64,000 bases of DNA from an uncultured Draconibacterium sp. (GCF_963676815.1 NZ_OY781365.1:4808501-4872500); one strand, 5' to 3'; shown: positions 37,011 to 45,624, counted from the first letter of the stretch. Translations and numbers: made by a program. The notes: generated from the sequence alone by a model not told the origin.

Positions 37011-37421
37011 TTATTTTAATAACGTGAAAAATAGAATAACAAGAAATGCAACAATGGCCAAAAGCAATAACAGTAGTTTTTGAATAGTACTTTTTCCTGA
37101 ATCTGTATCCTGAACGAAAAGATTTTTTTTGGCCAGTTCTTTCTTCTTGAAACTCTCGCCAAGTGCCACTCCAATCGATATGCCAATTCCGGCTCCCATC
37201 GCAATTCCAAGTCCGATATTGTCGAGTGCTACGCCCAGTGCAATTCCCGGGCCCATGCCAATGGCATAACCAATTGCAATTCCGCGTGCCATGGCTTTTG
37301 ATGCCAACTGATTATTTGCGCTATACATTCCTGCTTTATTTTGTTTGATAAGGATAATAACCAACACAGATAAAAGTAAAATGCCAATGGCCAGCCCTGC
37401 GAAGAGTAAAGTTGAGTTCAT
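37011..37421 (-). CDS. Small glycine-zipper membrane protein
   Basis: 136 aa. One N-terminal membrane helix (about 5-27), a Gly/Ala-rich central region with glycine-zipper spacing (ARGIAIGYAIGMGPGIALG and GLGIAMGAGIGISIGVALG, about 47-90), a Lys-rich linker and a C-terminal helix (about 115-134). Such zippers pack in membranes. No named family recognised. It is the first of three close minus-strand genes with PD40 and YccF proteins. Confidence 0.75.
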   Translation of the reverse strand: MNSTLLFAGLAIGILLLSVLVIILIKQNKAGMYSANNQLASKAMARGIAIGYAIGMGPGIALGVALDNIGLGIAMGAGIGISIGVALGESFKKKELAKKNLFVQDTDSGKSTIQKLLLLLLAIVAFLVILFFTLLK

Positions 37422-37608
37422 CGTTTTCTTTTATTTGTGTATCAAATCAAAACTAAATTACGTATTTCATCGGTTTTTCTGCCTTGTGAAAAAGGTAAAA
37501 CGCCGATAATTACAGACGAGCGTTAACTATTCGCGATTGAACAGGTGTTATTTTTTAGCAGTTAGCAAATACTTTTTACTTTTAAGCTTTAGAATTGAAA
37601 GCAAAATT

Positions 37609-37929
37609 ATGATTGAACAGAAAGAAATAACACTTCCCTCATTTAGGCGCGGATACCATTTAATTACCCGTTTAATTGAAGAGCAATTGCCCGATTTACC
37701 CGAGAAAGGATTGTTACATATTTTGGTAAAACACACTTCGGCCGGAATTACGCTGAATGAAAACGCCGACCCGACTGTGCGCAGCGACTTTGAGAACTTC
37801 ATAAACAAAATGATTCCAGAGAACGATCCTGTTTATGTACATACTTACGAGGGAGCCGATGATATATCATACTATCTACATGTTAATACATATAAACAAT
37901 GCACTCAAAATTCACGCAATCAGAACTAA
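37609..37929 (+). pseudogene. yjbQ: Native yjbQ, 5' half, interrupted at 37865
   Basis: The frame from ATG 37609 encodes the first about 85 residues of a YjbQ/UPF0047 protein (secondary thiamine-phosphate synthase family), including LLHILVKHTSAGITLNENAD and PENDPVYVHTYEGADD. After codon GAT at 37861-37863 the homology stops, and about 21 unrelated residues follow to a stop at 37927-37929. The missing C-terminal half is found at 45685-45840 in the same orientation. The gene was therefore split by insertion of about 7.8 kb. The upstream ATG at 37537 adds residues not in the family. Confidence 0.93.
37841..37894. other. Left junction (attL) of the island
   Basis: Chromosomal yjbQ coding sequence ends at the AT dinucleotide 37864-37865. 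Inside the island the 12-mer TTAATACATATA begins at 37883, exactly 17 nt from the core. Its reverse complement lies exactly 17 nt inside the right junction. The core was inferred by restoring the yjbQ reading frame (codons for DDMPAH). Confidence 0.75.
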
Positions 37930-37930
37930 A

Positions 37931-38341
37931 TCAGCTTACTATAGTCGCTACTATTTTTCTACTTCCTCCATAATCTCGAAACTCACATAGATAAATCCCT
38001 TGCCAAGTACCTAAATTTAAACGGTGATTTGTAATTGGGATGGTCAGTTCAGCACCAAAGAGAGAACTCTTTATATGGGCAGGAATATCGTCAGGTCCCT
38101 CAAAAACGTGAGTGTACACGGGGTGGTTTTCTGGGATAAGCTTATTAATAAAAGCTTCAAAATCATACCGTACTGATGGGTCGGCATTTTCGTTAAGAGT
38201 GAGACCAGCCGAAGTGTGTTTTATTAGCAGGTGAAGCAGTCCATTTTCAGGTAACTTAGGAAGTTCATGTTCGATTATGTTAGTTATTAAGTGAAAACCA
38301 CGAGAATAACTACTTAGTCTTATTTCTGTTTGTGTGACCAT
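37931..38341 (-). CDS. yjbQ: Island-borne complete YjbQ (UPF0047) protein
   Basis: 136 aa, full family length. It has LLHLLIKHTSAGLTLNENAD with the conserved His, EGPDDIPAHIKSS, and the C-terminal LNLGTWQGIYLCEFRDYGGSR that carries the other family signature residues. It aligns with both halves of the interrupted native gene but differs at roughly a third of positions. It lies on the opposite strand with its stop about 65 bp from the left junction. It probably replaces the function lost by insertion. YjbQ proteins have weak thiamine-phosphate synthase activity in vitro; their true role is unclear. Confidence 0.93.
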   Translation of the reverse strand: MVTQTEIRLSSYSRGFHLITNIIEHELPKLPENGLLHLLIKHTSAGLTLNENADPSVRYDFEAFINKLIPENHPVYTHVFEGPDDIPAHIKSSLFGAELTIPITNHRLNLGTWQGIYLCEFRDYGGSRKIVATIVS

Positions 38342-38854
38342 TGACTTTATTTTATAATTTCCTGTTTAAAATAATAACAAATTTATTTTTCTTTGTCGCA
38401 TATCCATCCTTCTATCTTTCAAAAAATTTCTGAATGCACAAGACAATATTAAAAGCCTTTAAACCTTTTATCTCTTCTCAAAAATAGATATCACCTTCCA
38501 AGTTCTGAACGATTTTTACCTGGAAAATTTTTCAACCTTTTCTTTAAGAAACTTAATTTTAAGTTTCAATCCTGTAAATAATTTGGATACGCCACCGTCC
38601 CCCGTGGTCAAAATCGCAAATATGTATATACAAGGTGGGATGGGAGCACGGAGGGCAGGGGGCCAGGTAAGGGGGTATAAAAATGGAGTCCCCTGTGTCT
38701 ACGCCCCTAGACCGTGTGTGAATGTCGTTTAATACTCTGGTAAAAAACACTTTATCTCTTGGCACAAACAATATTGAAATAATATTCTAAACAACGACAT
38801 AAATTGACTTGGTGTAGAGCCAACTTTGCATCATACATCCAAAATTGAACGAAA
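38342..38854. other. Intergenic region with a GC-rich block, possible oriT or structured RNA
   Basis: 513 bp inside the island without a credible gene. Most is AT-rich, but about 38588-38725 is strikingly rich in G on the plus strand, with several runs of four or five G or C. A GGGG run near 38670 can pair with TCCCC near 38690, and CCAC near 38593 with GTGG near 38605. A 70-aa frame on the minus strand (38559-38771) is low-complexity and unlikely to be coding. The block could be a transfer origin or a structured RNA. No direct evidence separates these. Confidence 0.45.
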
Positions 38855-39928
38855 ATGCAAAAACTTTTAAAACAGAACAATAAGTTGGTACTTAGCCTGA
38901 CGGATTCTGCTTCGGTATATCATGGAACATCATATATAAATGATTTAGTCCTTTACCCTTATATTTTCAACGAACTGCCAATTGTCATTGAAGAAGAAGA
39001 TATCGATTGTAAACGAGCCTCAAAATGCTTCTCTGAAGCTTACTCAGGTGATATAGCAGACTCTTATTTCAATAAGATACTTCATTCGAATAACAAGGTG
39101 ACAGAAATTGATGACCTTATCTACGTTCTGGAAAATGGTGTTATGGTTAAGTTCGATACACAGCAAAATAAGGTCAGATTCCTGTATAAAAATTCCGACC
39201 CAAAGATTATTGAAAACATGCTTGGGAAGGTTCGGAAATTCAAAAAGGAAAAGCAATCGTCACATATACATTTGATTGCTCATACCAAATATGGTTTCGA
39301 AACCAAATCATTATCTCTGCATAAACCAAAACTAAAATTAGACGATAATTACAATGATGAATTTAGCGAGGTCAACCAAATAATAATGAAAAGGCTCACA
39401 ACTGAGAATGATAAAGGACTCGTATTACTGCATGGGAAACCTGGTACTGGTAAAACTTCTTATATACGCTACTTAGCAACCTCTGTAACCAAAAATATTA
39501 TTTTTCTTCCACCCAATATGGCTAGTGCTATTACTAATCCAGAGCTTATCACTCTACTTATTGACAATCCAAACTCAATTTTTGTTATTGAAGATGCTGA
39601 ACAGTTAATTACAGCTAGGGAAACAAATGAAAATTCACCAGTTTCAGCCCTGCTTAACCTTGCAGACGGTCTTCTTTCTGACTGTTTAAATATCCAAATT
39701 ATCTGCTCCTTCAATACTGACATATCAAAGGTCGATAGTGCATTGTTACGAAAAGGTCGTTTAATAGCCAAATATGAATTTAGGGAACTGGAACCAGCTA
39801 AAGCAAACGCTCTTTCTGAGAAACTTGGGTTTAAAACACAGTACGTAAAGCCTGTAACTCTCACCGATATCTATAATCAAGCAGAAAAGAGATTTGAAGA
39901 AATAAAAAAGAAAAAAATTGGTTTTTAA
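38855..39928 (+). CDS. AAA+ ATPase (Bcs1/FtsH-like fold) of the island cassette
   Basis: 357 aa. The N-terminal about 165 residues match no family I know. The AAA+ module follows: Walker A GKPGTGKT (194-201), Walker B IFVIEDAEQ (242-250), sensor 1 in SFNTD (Asn287) and an arginine-finger-like ALLRKGR (296-302), as in FtsH and Bcs1. A Lys-rich tail ends the protein. It opens a plus-strand cassette with the WYL and nuclease genes (gaps of 66 and 88 bp). I infer a remodelling ATPase serving a nuclease or sensing phage or plasmid replication; this is not shown. Confidence 0.85.
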   Translation: MQKLLKQNNKLVLSLTDSASVYHGTSYINDLVLYPYIFNELPIVIEEEDIDCKRASKCFSEAYSGDIADSYFNKILHSNNKVTEIDDLIYVLENGVMVKFDTQQNKVRFLYKNSDPKIIENMLGKVRKFKKEKQSSHIHLIAHTKYGFETKSLSLHKPKLKLDDNYNDEFSEVNQIIMKRLTTENDKGLVLLHGKPGTGKTSYIRYLATSVTKNIIFLPPNMASAITNPELITLLIDNPNSIFVIEDAEQLITARETNENSPVSALLNLADGLLSDCLNIQIICSFNTDISKVDSALLRKGRLIAKYEFRELEPAKANALSEKLGFKTQYVKPVTLTDIYNQAEKRFEEIKKKKIGF

Positions 39929-39994
39929 TTTACCCTACGACATAATTTGTCATAGCCTTTATTTAATTTTAAACTGTGACAAGAATATACCATC

Positions 39995-40897
39995 ATGGCT
40001 GTAACAGAAACCATAATGATGTATCACCTCATTATAAGCAAATTGAAAAAGCACCCTGCCTCACTAAGCGAAATTAACGAGTTTTTTGAGCGAGAATCAG
40101 AATTCCGAGGATACGACCTGGTTCGTGATAAGCGTACTTTTAAAAGGGACTTAGATGCTATTAGAGCTATCTATGACATCGATATTCAGTATAGTTTTAA
40201 GAAAGGTGTTTACGAAATTATTCAGGATGAACAGAACGATAAAAATCTAAGGATGGTGGAAGCATTGGACTTGTTTAACGCTTTAAAGATATCTGAGAAT
40301 ATCACAAATGTTATCCACTTTGAGAAAAGAAGACCAATAGGTTCCGAACATTTAAATGGTCTTCTCCATGCAATCCAAAATAGGATTCAGATACAGTTTC
40401 CGTACCAGAAATTTTGGGAAGATTTACCTGAAGTCAGAGAGGTTGAGCCTCAAGCTTTGAAAGAATTTAAGAACCGTTGGTATCTGTTAGCGATAGATAT
40501 AGATAGGAAGGCATTAAGAATTTTTGCATTGGATAGGATGAGCAATTTAAGTATATCTAACCGCAAGTTCCAGTATAAAACAAAAATTGATGCAAAGGAT
40601 TTCTTCAAAAATTGTTTTGGTATCATTGCTCCTGAAGAAGAAAAGGTCGAGGAAGTTATTCTTTCATTTGACGCTTTTCAGGGGAAGTATATCAAATCTT
40701 TGCCTCTGCATGAAACACAGGAACTTTTGATTGATAATAAGAACGAAGTTCGGGTGAAGTTAAATGTTTTCCTGACTTTCGATTTTATTATGGAGGTTCT
40801 TTCTTACGGTGATAGAGTGAAAGTACTAGAACCGCTATCTCTGATTGAGCAAATAAAAAGGACCCTTAGAATTGCAATAAAGCAATATGAAGATTAG
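39995..40897 (+). CDS. WYL-domain transcriptional regulator
   Basis: 300 aa. An N-terminal winged helix-turn-helix (about 1-75, with LSEINEFFERESEF and RTFKRDLDAIRAIYDIDI) is followed by a WYL domain (about 120-190, LKEFKNRWYLLAIDIDRKALRIFALDRM) and a C-terminal WCX-like dimerisation domain (about 215-300). The layout matches BrxR/CapW-type regulators, which repress anti-phage genes until a signal binds the WYL domain. It lies between the ATPase and nuclease genes. Control of the cassette is the natural inference. Confidence 0.88.
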   Translation: MAVTETIMMYHLIISKLKKHPASLSEINEFFERESEFRGYDLVRDKRTFKRDLDAIRAIYDIDIQYSFKKGVYEIIQDEQNDKNLRMVEALDLFNALKISENITNVIHFEKRRPIGSEHLNGLLHAIQNRIQIQFPYQKFWEDLPEVREVEPQALKEFKNRWYLLAIDIDRKALRIFALDRMSNLSISNRKFQYKTKIDAKDFFKNCFGIIAPEEEKVEEVILSFDAFQGKYIKSLPLHETQELLIDNKNEVRVKLNVFLTFDFIMEVLSYGDRVKVLEPLSLIEQIKRTLRIAIKQYED

Positions 40898-40985
40898 TCA
40901 TTATTTATAAAACTACCTTCATAATAATATCTTTACCTGACAATGAAGTAATCACATTTCCGTTAAAATAAAACTTTTTCAATCG

Positions 40986-42035
40986 ATGGATATAAATATT
41001 TTCAAATACGCACCTAAAGAGTTAAGTACAGACGCTTTTTTAAATTATTTGTTTAAGTGGTCAGAACAAAATAATTGTTTAAATGAGGTTGCAGATTCTC
41101 TTTTGCTCATTGAGGGAGATAAGGGGAAAAATGTTCATAAACTGAAGGTGAAAAGGCAGGTCTCGTTTGGTAGAAAAAAAGCGGATATAGTTGTTGACTT
41201 TATACTCGATGGTGAACCCCAAAGTGTTTTGTTCGAGAATAAAACACGAAGTACTACGTCAAGAAAGCAACTTAATAATTATAAACCTAAGAATAAGAAT
41301 AAAAAGTATAGTTACAAATACTTAAAATTAGGCTACATCAACAATGTCGAGAGAGAAATTTGCAGGAAATGTGGTTATGATATTATTGATTCTAACAGCT
41401 TGTATAATCTTTTAAAGAGGCTAACGATAAAAGATGAGATTATTCAACAATATATCTCCTATTTACATGATGAGTTCATTAGTGAGTTTATGCAAATAGA
41501 GGTCAGTTTCAGCAAAAATGAAATGGTAAAGGTTCTTGATAAAAAAGATGCTCAGGCATATTTAGCCGATAGACTGTCAGATACCTTTGGACGTTTTGAG
41601 TTTGAAAAATCAAAACTTTCTTCCTCAGAGATTAACTACCATATACAATATGGTTCTAATGCAGGTGGGCAACCATGGACCGAATTAGTTTTTTTAGAGG
41701 GAGAAGACTATCCTGATGCTTTCTTCTGGCGTATTGATAAAAGAAATGGGAAGCACTATATTAGATTGAATCAGTATAGCAATTCAAAGAAATTTAGTCA
41801 TGAAGAAAAATTAGAAAAGACAAGTAGGTTATCAGATTTAAGAAGATTCTCGAAAGATTATTTTGATAAAATTATAGACTTGAGTCAGGGTAGACTTATC
41901 GATAAGGCAGAGAATGAAAGAGAAGTACTTATTTTCTTTTTAAGTGAAAATAATATGTCACGACTTTTAGAAGAGATACCTGCCTTTTCACTAAAACTTC
42001 AAGAGTATTATGGGAACAGATGGGGTATAAAATAA
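40986..42035 (+). CDS. PD-(D/E)XK nuclease-family protein
   Basis: 349 aa. The N-terminal STDAFLNYLFKWSEQ is typical of the PDDEXK_4-like group. The catalytic triad is Asp67 (KKADIVVDF) and Glu84-x-Lys86 (VLFENKTRS), in order beta-alpha-beta as expected. The rest (about 180-349) has no recognised domain and contains an aromatic segment QYGSNAGGQPWTELVFLEG. These proteins cleave DNA and occur in defence and restriction systems. It closes the three-gene cassette and is followed by 365 bp without a gene. Confidence 0.85.
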   Translation: MDINIFKYAPKELSTDAFLNYLFKWSEQNNCLNEVADSLLLIEGDKGKNVHKLKVKRQVSFGRKKADIVVDFILDGEPQSVLFENKTRSTTSRKQLNNYKPKNKNKKYSYKYLKLGYINNVEREICRKCGYDIIDSNSLYNLLKRLTIKDEIIQQYISYLHDEFISEFMQIEVSFSKNEMVKVLDKKDAQAYLADRLSDTFGRFEFEKSKLSSSEINYHIQYGSNAGGQPWTELVFLEGEDYPDAFFWRIDKRNGKHYIRLNQYSNSKKFSHEEKLEKTSRLSDLRRFSKDYFDKIIDLSQGRLIDKAENEREVLIFFLSENNMSRLLEEIPAFSLKLQEYYGNRWGIK

Positions 42036-42400
42036 CACTTAAAAACTAAGGAGAGGCTACCCATATCCCGTTCATTGCTCATGGACTGTAAGGCGTAGTG
42101 GTTGCATATAAGTTTTTCGCCCTTTCACCTCTCATCTTATATCTGTTAGGATTTACGTAGGGCAAGCAAACTTAGTTTTAATTTTTACTCCCAGGGCATG
42201 TTGGTCCTGGTCCAGCTCGGAATAATGTTTCACAAAATATTATTATTAAGTATAGCTTATGAAATCCCACTATTCAGGCGTAATCACAAAAAATTCTGGG
42301 GGGATGAAAGTTAATTTTATTTTTCTCTGGGAGAGCAATCTGGTTTTTTGCTGAAGAGAAAGAGGCAATGTTGTTTCACAAGTTTGTGAAACAAATATGG
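42036..42400. other. Intergenic region with repeated TGTTTCACAA motif
   Basis: 365 bp without a credible gene. TGTTTCACAA occurs at 42226-42235 and again inside a perfect palindrome at 42371-42394 (11-bp arms, TTGTTTCACAA and TTGTGAAACAA, 2-bp spacer). The palindrome lies 6 bp past the deiminase stop. With little T-tract on either side, it may be an operator rather than a terminator. Nothing else was recognised. Confidence 0.5.
42371..42394. promoter_or_regulatory. 24-bp perfect palindrome, 11-bp arms
   Basis: TTGTTTCACAA, spacer GT, TTGTGAAACAA. A single half-site copy is 145 bp to the left. It could bind a dimeric regulator or end the deiminase transcript. Confidence 0.5.
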
Positions 42401-42840
42401 TTATGTCATTATCGTCCAGGAGATACAATTTAATGCTCCGCCTTCATCAACAATTTCGGTCATATCAATTTTACAAATCTTGCCATCAGCGTAATCAGGA
42501 AAGAAGGTTTTAATTTGTTTCAATGCAATATCATCTTCTGGAATTCCGAAGGACGGAAGCATAATTATGTCCTTAGTTTGCAAGAAGTTCACATAAGCCC
42601 AGCTATTCTTATGGATGTTCTCACCCTCAAACTTCAGTTCCTTGTAACATAGACCTGCTTTTTCGAGTGCTCCGTAAAGCTTGTTCCTAAACACTGGGGC
42701 GTAACCTTGGTAATAGTCCTGAAGAAGTACGGTATTGTCATCAATGAAACGCACCATGCCATCGGCATGACCATAAGGTTCAGACTTATCCCACGGTATT
42801 AAAACAATGTGGTCAACTTCAAAGAGATTTTGTAATACAG
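42401..42840 (-). pseudogene. Agmatine deiminase-like protein, C-terminal fragment
   Basis: About 145 residues remain of a roughly 340-residue peptidyl-arginine/agmatine deiminase family protein. Retained are SEPYGHADGMVRFIDD with the catalytic His, and DEGGALNCISWTI with the catalytic Cys. The N-terminal half is missing because the IS21 element begins at 42841; the 15 or so residues read beyond it come from the IS end. The family hydrolyses agmatine to N-carbamoylputrescine. The fragment is surely inactive, and its other half is not found on the far side of the IS. Confidence 0.85.
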
Positions 42841-42963
42841 TGGAAAAAACGGTCAAAGTGACCACCCAAGGCCGGAATAAAATGACCACCCATCAAAAGA
42901 GCTTGATTTTACTTCTGTCGAAGCCATAATTTCATACTGATTTAAACAAATTAATATGAAAAC

Positions 42964-44511
42964 ATGGCTAATAAATTAATCGACATGAGTAAAGTAAGAA
43001 AAGTCATTCAGTTGCACCACCAGGGAAAAGCAAAACAATTTATCAGTAGGTACCTGGGCCTCTCACGTAACACCGTTAAGAAGTATATCGCTCTATACAA
43101 GGTATTAAACCTTACAATTGATGATATTGATAAAAAGAGTGATTCCGAGCTGGAAAAGATCTTTAGCAGGGATACCGAAGATGTTCTTTCCCCCAAGCTA
43201 AAAAAGGTTTATAACTTCTTTCCCTACATGGAGCGCGAACTAAAAAAGACCGGCGTTACCAAACAGCTGATGTGGGAAGAATATTATGCAAAACATCCCG
43301 ATGGGCTAAAACTAAGCCAGTTTAAAGCCCACTACCTGCGTTGGAGTAAAAAGGTTAACCCGGTAATGCATATGGAGCATAAAGCAGGCGATAAGATGTT
43401 TATTGACTACGCTGGCAAAACCCTTGAAGTTATCAATAAAGAAACAGGCGAGATTGAAGAGGTACAGTTTTTTGTTGCCATACTGGGGGCCAGTCAATAC
43501 ACCTATGCAGAAGCCTCACCGAGCCAACAAAAAGAAGACTTTGTTGCTTCGGTTGAAAATGCACTGCACTTTTACGGGGGAGTTCCTGCAGCTATTGTCC
43601 CTGATAACCTAAAGTCTGCCGTAACCAAAAGCAGCCGGTTTGAACCTACCATTAACGAAACGTTTATGGACTTTGCCGAACACTATGGCACAACAGTTCT
43701 TCCGGCCCGGGCTTACCGTCCCCGGGACAAGTCTCTGGCAGAAGGGGCAGTTAAGATACTGTACCAAAGAATATATCCGGCCTTGCGCGGCAAAAGCTTT
43801 TATAGTTTAGACGAGCTAAATAATGCCATTTGGGACGAGCTGGATAAACACAACAACAAAAAGCTGACTGGCAGGCCAACGTCCCGGTATCAATTATTCG
43901 TTGAAGACGAAAAAGACAAGCTTACCGCATTGCCTGTAGAAAAATACGAGATTAAAGAAATAGCAATAGCCACCGTAGCCATGAACGGGCACGTGCTGTT
44001 AAGCAAAGACAAGCATTATTACAGTGTTCCCTGCCAATATTTAAAGAAGAAGGTAAAGCTGGTGTTTACATCAAAAACCGTTGAAATATACCATAAATAC
44101 AACCGCATAGCTTTGCACAAAAGAGATGGACGTAAATACTTCTACACCACAAACAAAGACCACCTGGCAACAACACACCAGTTTGTTACCGACTGGACAC
44201 CGCAGCGTTTTATCAACTGGGCAGCTTCAATTGACGAAAGTGTAAAGGAATTTATAATCAATGTGCTGGAAAGAAAACAACACCCTGAACAATCCTATAA
44301 AAGCTGTATGGGCGTATTGGCTTTTGCTAAAAAGGTGGGAGAAGAAAGGCTTGCCAATGCGTGTAAACGTGCATTGGAACATCAGGTTTACAACTACAAA
44401 ATCATACAAAAGATACTGGAAAAAGGGTTGGATAAACTTGACGATGAAACACCGGACGAACCTGAACTTCCTTTTCATAACAATATAAGGGGAGGAAAAT
44501 ATTACAACTGA
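42964..44511 (+). CDS. istA: IS21-family transposase IstA
   Basis: 515 aa, normal length. The N-terminal helix-turn-helix includes GKAKQFISRYLGLSRNTVKKYI. The DDE catalytic core has Asp in GDKMFIDYAGKTLEV, Asp in AIVPDNLKSAV and Glu in SLAEGAVKIL. The C-terminal region binds IstB. It cuts and joins the IS ends to new target DNA. It starts 123 bp from the left end of the element and is followed by istB after 14 bp. Confidence 0.95.
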   Translation: MANKLIDMSKVRKVIQLHHQGKAKQFISRYLGLSRNTVKKYIALYKVLNLTIDDIDKKSDSELEKIFSRDTEDVLSPKLKKVYNFFPYMERELKKTGVTKQLMWEEYYAKHPDGLKLSQFKAHYLRWSKKVNPVMHMEHKAGDKMFIDYAGKTLEVINKETGEIEEVQFFVAILGASQYTYAEASPSQQKEDFVASVENALHFYGGVPAAIVPDNLKSAVTKSSRFEPTINETFMDFAEHYGTTVLPARAYRPRDKSLAEGAVKILYQRIYPALRGKSFYSLDELNNAIWDELDKHNNKKLTGRPTSRYQLFVEDEKDKLTALPVEKYEIKEIAIATVAMNGHVLLSKDKHYYSVPCQYLKKKVKLVFTSKTVEIYHKYNRIALHKRDGRKYFYTTNKDHLATTHQFVTDWTPQRFINWAASIDESVKEFIINVLERKQHPEQSYKSCMGVLAFAKKVGEERLANACKRALEHQVYNYKIIQKILEKGLDKLDDETPDEPELPFHNNIRGGKYYN

Positions 44512-44525
44512 TAAAGTAAAAAACA

Positions 44526-45263
44526 ATGAACGAAGTAACATTAACACGAATGAAACAGATGAAGCTCCATGGTATGCATGGGGCTTTTAAAACAGCTATC
44601 GAAACGGGTAAAACCGATGATTACACCATCGACCAGTTTGTATCGATGATAACAGATGCCGAGTGGGACGATCGCAACAACCGAAAGATAGAGCGATTGA
44701 TAAAAAATGCAAGGTTCCACTATAAAGCAACCATTGAAAACGTGGTGTACGAACATGCAAGAAATATCGATCGGACAAAACTGTTAAGACTGGCTGAATG
44801 CGATTTTATTAATAAAAACGAGAATGTATTAATATCGGGCAGCACCGGTGCCGGCAAAAGTTATATTGCGACAGCCTTAGGGTATCAGGCCTGTATTGAG
44901 GGATACAGGGTTTTGTACTTTAATACAACAAAACTGTTTTCTAAACTAAAAATGGCAAAAGCCGATGGATCTTATCTTAAAGAACTTGCAAAAATGGCCA
45001 GGCATCAGTTAATAATACTCGATGATTTTGGTCTGCAACCCTTAGATAGCCAAAACCGGATAGCTCTGTTAGAGTTAATTGAAGACAGGCACAATAGTGG
45101 CTCAATGATTGTTACATCACAACTGCCCGTTAGTAAGTGGTATGAAATAATCGGGGAAAAAACGATTGCCGATGCCATACTTGACCGGTTGATCCATCAA
45201 TCGCACAGGATTGAGCTGATGGGGGAATCGATGAGAAAAAAACGAAACATTTATAGTGAATAA
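44526..45263 (+). CDS. istB: IS21-family helper ATPase IstB
   Basis: 245 aa DnaC-like AAA+ ATPase. Walker A GSTGAGKSYIATALGYQ, Walker B LIILDDFGLQPL and sensor 1 in IVTSQLPVSKW. It sets target choice for IstA. Both genes appear intact, so the element may still be able to transpose. Confidence 0.95.
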   Translation: MNEVTLTRMKQMKLHGMHGAFKTAIETGKTDDYTIDQFVSMITDAEWDDRNNRKIERLIKNARFHYKATIENVVYEHARNIDRTKLLRLAECDFINKNENVLISGSTGAGKSYIATALGYQACIEGYRVLYFNTTKLFSKLKMAKADGSYLKELAKMARHQLIILDDFGLQPLDSQNRIALLELIEDRHNSGSMIVTSQLPVSKWYEIIGEKTIADAILDRLIHQSHRIELMGESMRKKRNIYSE

Positions 45264-45399
45264 AAAAACAGTAAATTTGTTGTAATCTGACAGAAGAAAA
45301 ACGTTCTCTTTTTTGTTGAAAATGGTCGGTGGTCAATTTGCTCCGGCGTCGATGGTCAATTTAAATTGGCCTGGGGTGGTCAATTTGACTGGCGTTTCC

Positions 45400-45624
45400 A
45401 ACAAAGACGGCATTTATCGATTTATCATTTTCAATTGACTTTTTTAATTTTATAATACCTTGTCTTTCGTTAATCGTTAATTTTATTGCTGATTCTTCAT
45501 GTTCAACTTTAATTAAATCTTGTTCTTTGTAATTCTTTTCAATTGCAGCAGTAATTAAATCGTTTTTTTGTTCTTCATATTCTTGGGTGTCTGAAGAAAC
45601 ACGAACAAGTAGAATCGCTTTCAT
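45400..45624 (-). pseudogene. Serine recombinase, N-terminal fragment (probable island integrase)
   Basis: About 75 residues of a resolvase/invertase-type N-terminal domain: MKAILLVRVSSDTQEYEEQKN holds the catalytic Ser in the RVSS motif, and SINAVFV matches the later family segment. The IS21 end at 45400 replaces the rest, so only the first few percent of a large serine recombinase or about half of a small resolvase catalytic domain survives. It starts 61 bp from the right junction, the usual place for a serine integrase beside its attachment site. It is inactive. Confidence 0.82.

Larger units (their letters stand above)
42841..45400 (+). mobile_element. IS21-family insertion sequence, complete
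   Basis: 2560 bp bounded by imperfect inverted ends of about 50 bp that begin TGGAAA. The left end reads TGGAAA...GGTCAAAGTGACCACC, and the right end read inward gives TGGAAA...AGTCAAATTGACCACC. Extra GGTCAATTT-type copies at 45328-45340, 45351-45363 and 45374-45389 fit the multiple terminal repeats of IS21. It encodes intact istA and istB. No convincing target duplication flanks it (left TACAG, right ACAAA), and the genes on the two sides are different truncated genes, suggesting recombination between two copies with loss of the DNA between them. Confidence 0.9.

Noticed and set aside
38559..38771. 70-aa minus-strand ORF in the GC-rich block of the island
   Set aside because: Low-complexity Pro/Cys-rich translation, no start context, and it overlaps the probable structured element.
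42371..42394. Rex-type operator
   Set aside because: The half-site order is inverted relative to the Rex consensus (TTGTGAA-N-TTCACAA), so it does not match.
42841..42889. First residues of the deiminase ORF as real N-terminus
   Set aside because: They are translated from the IS21 terminal repeat, not from the deiminase gene.
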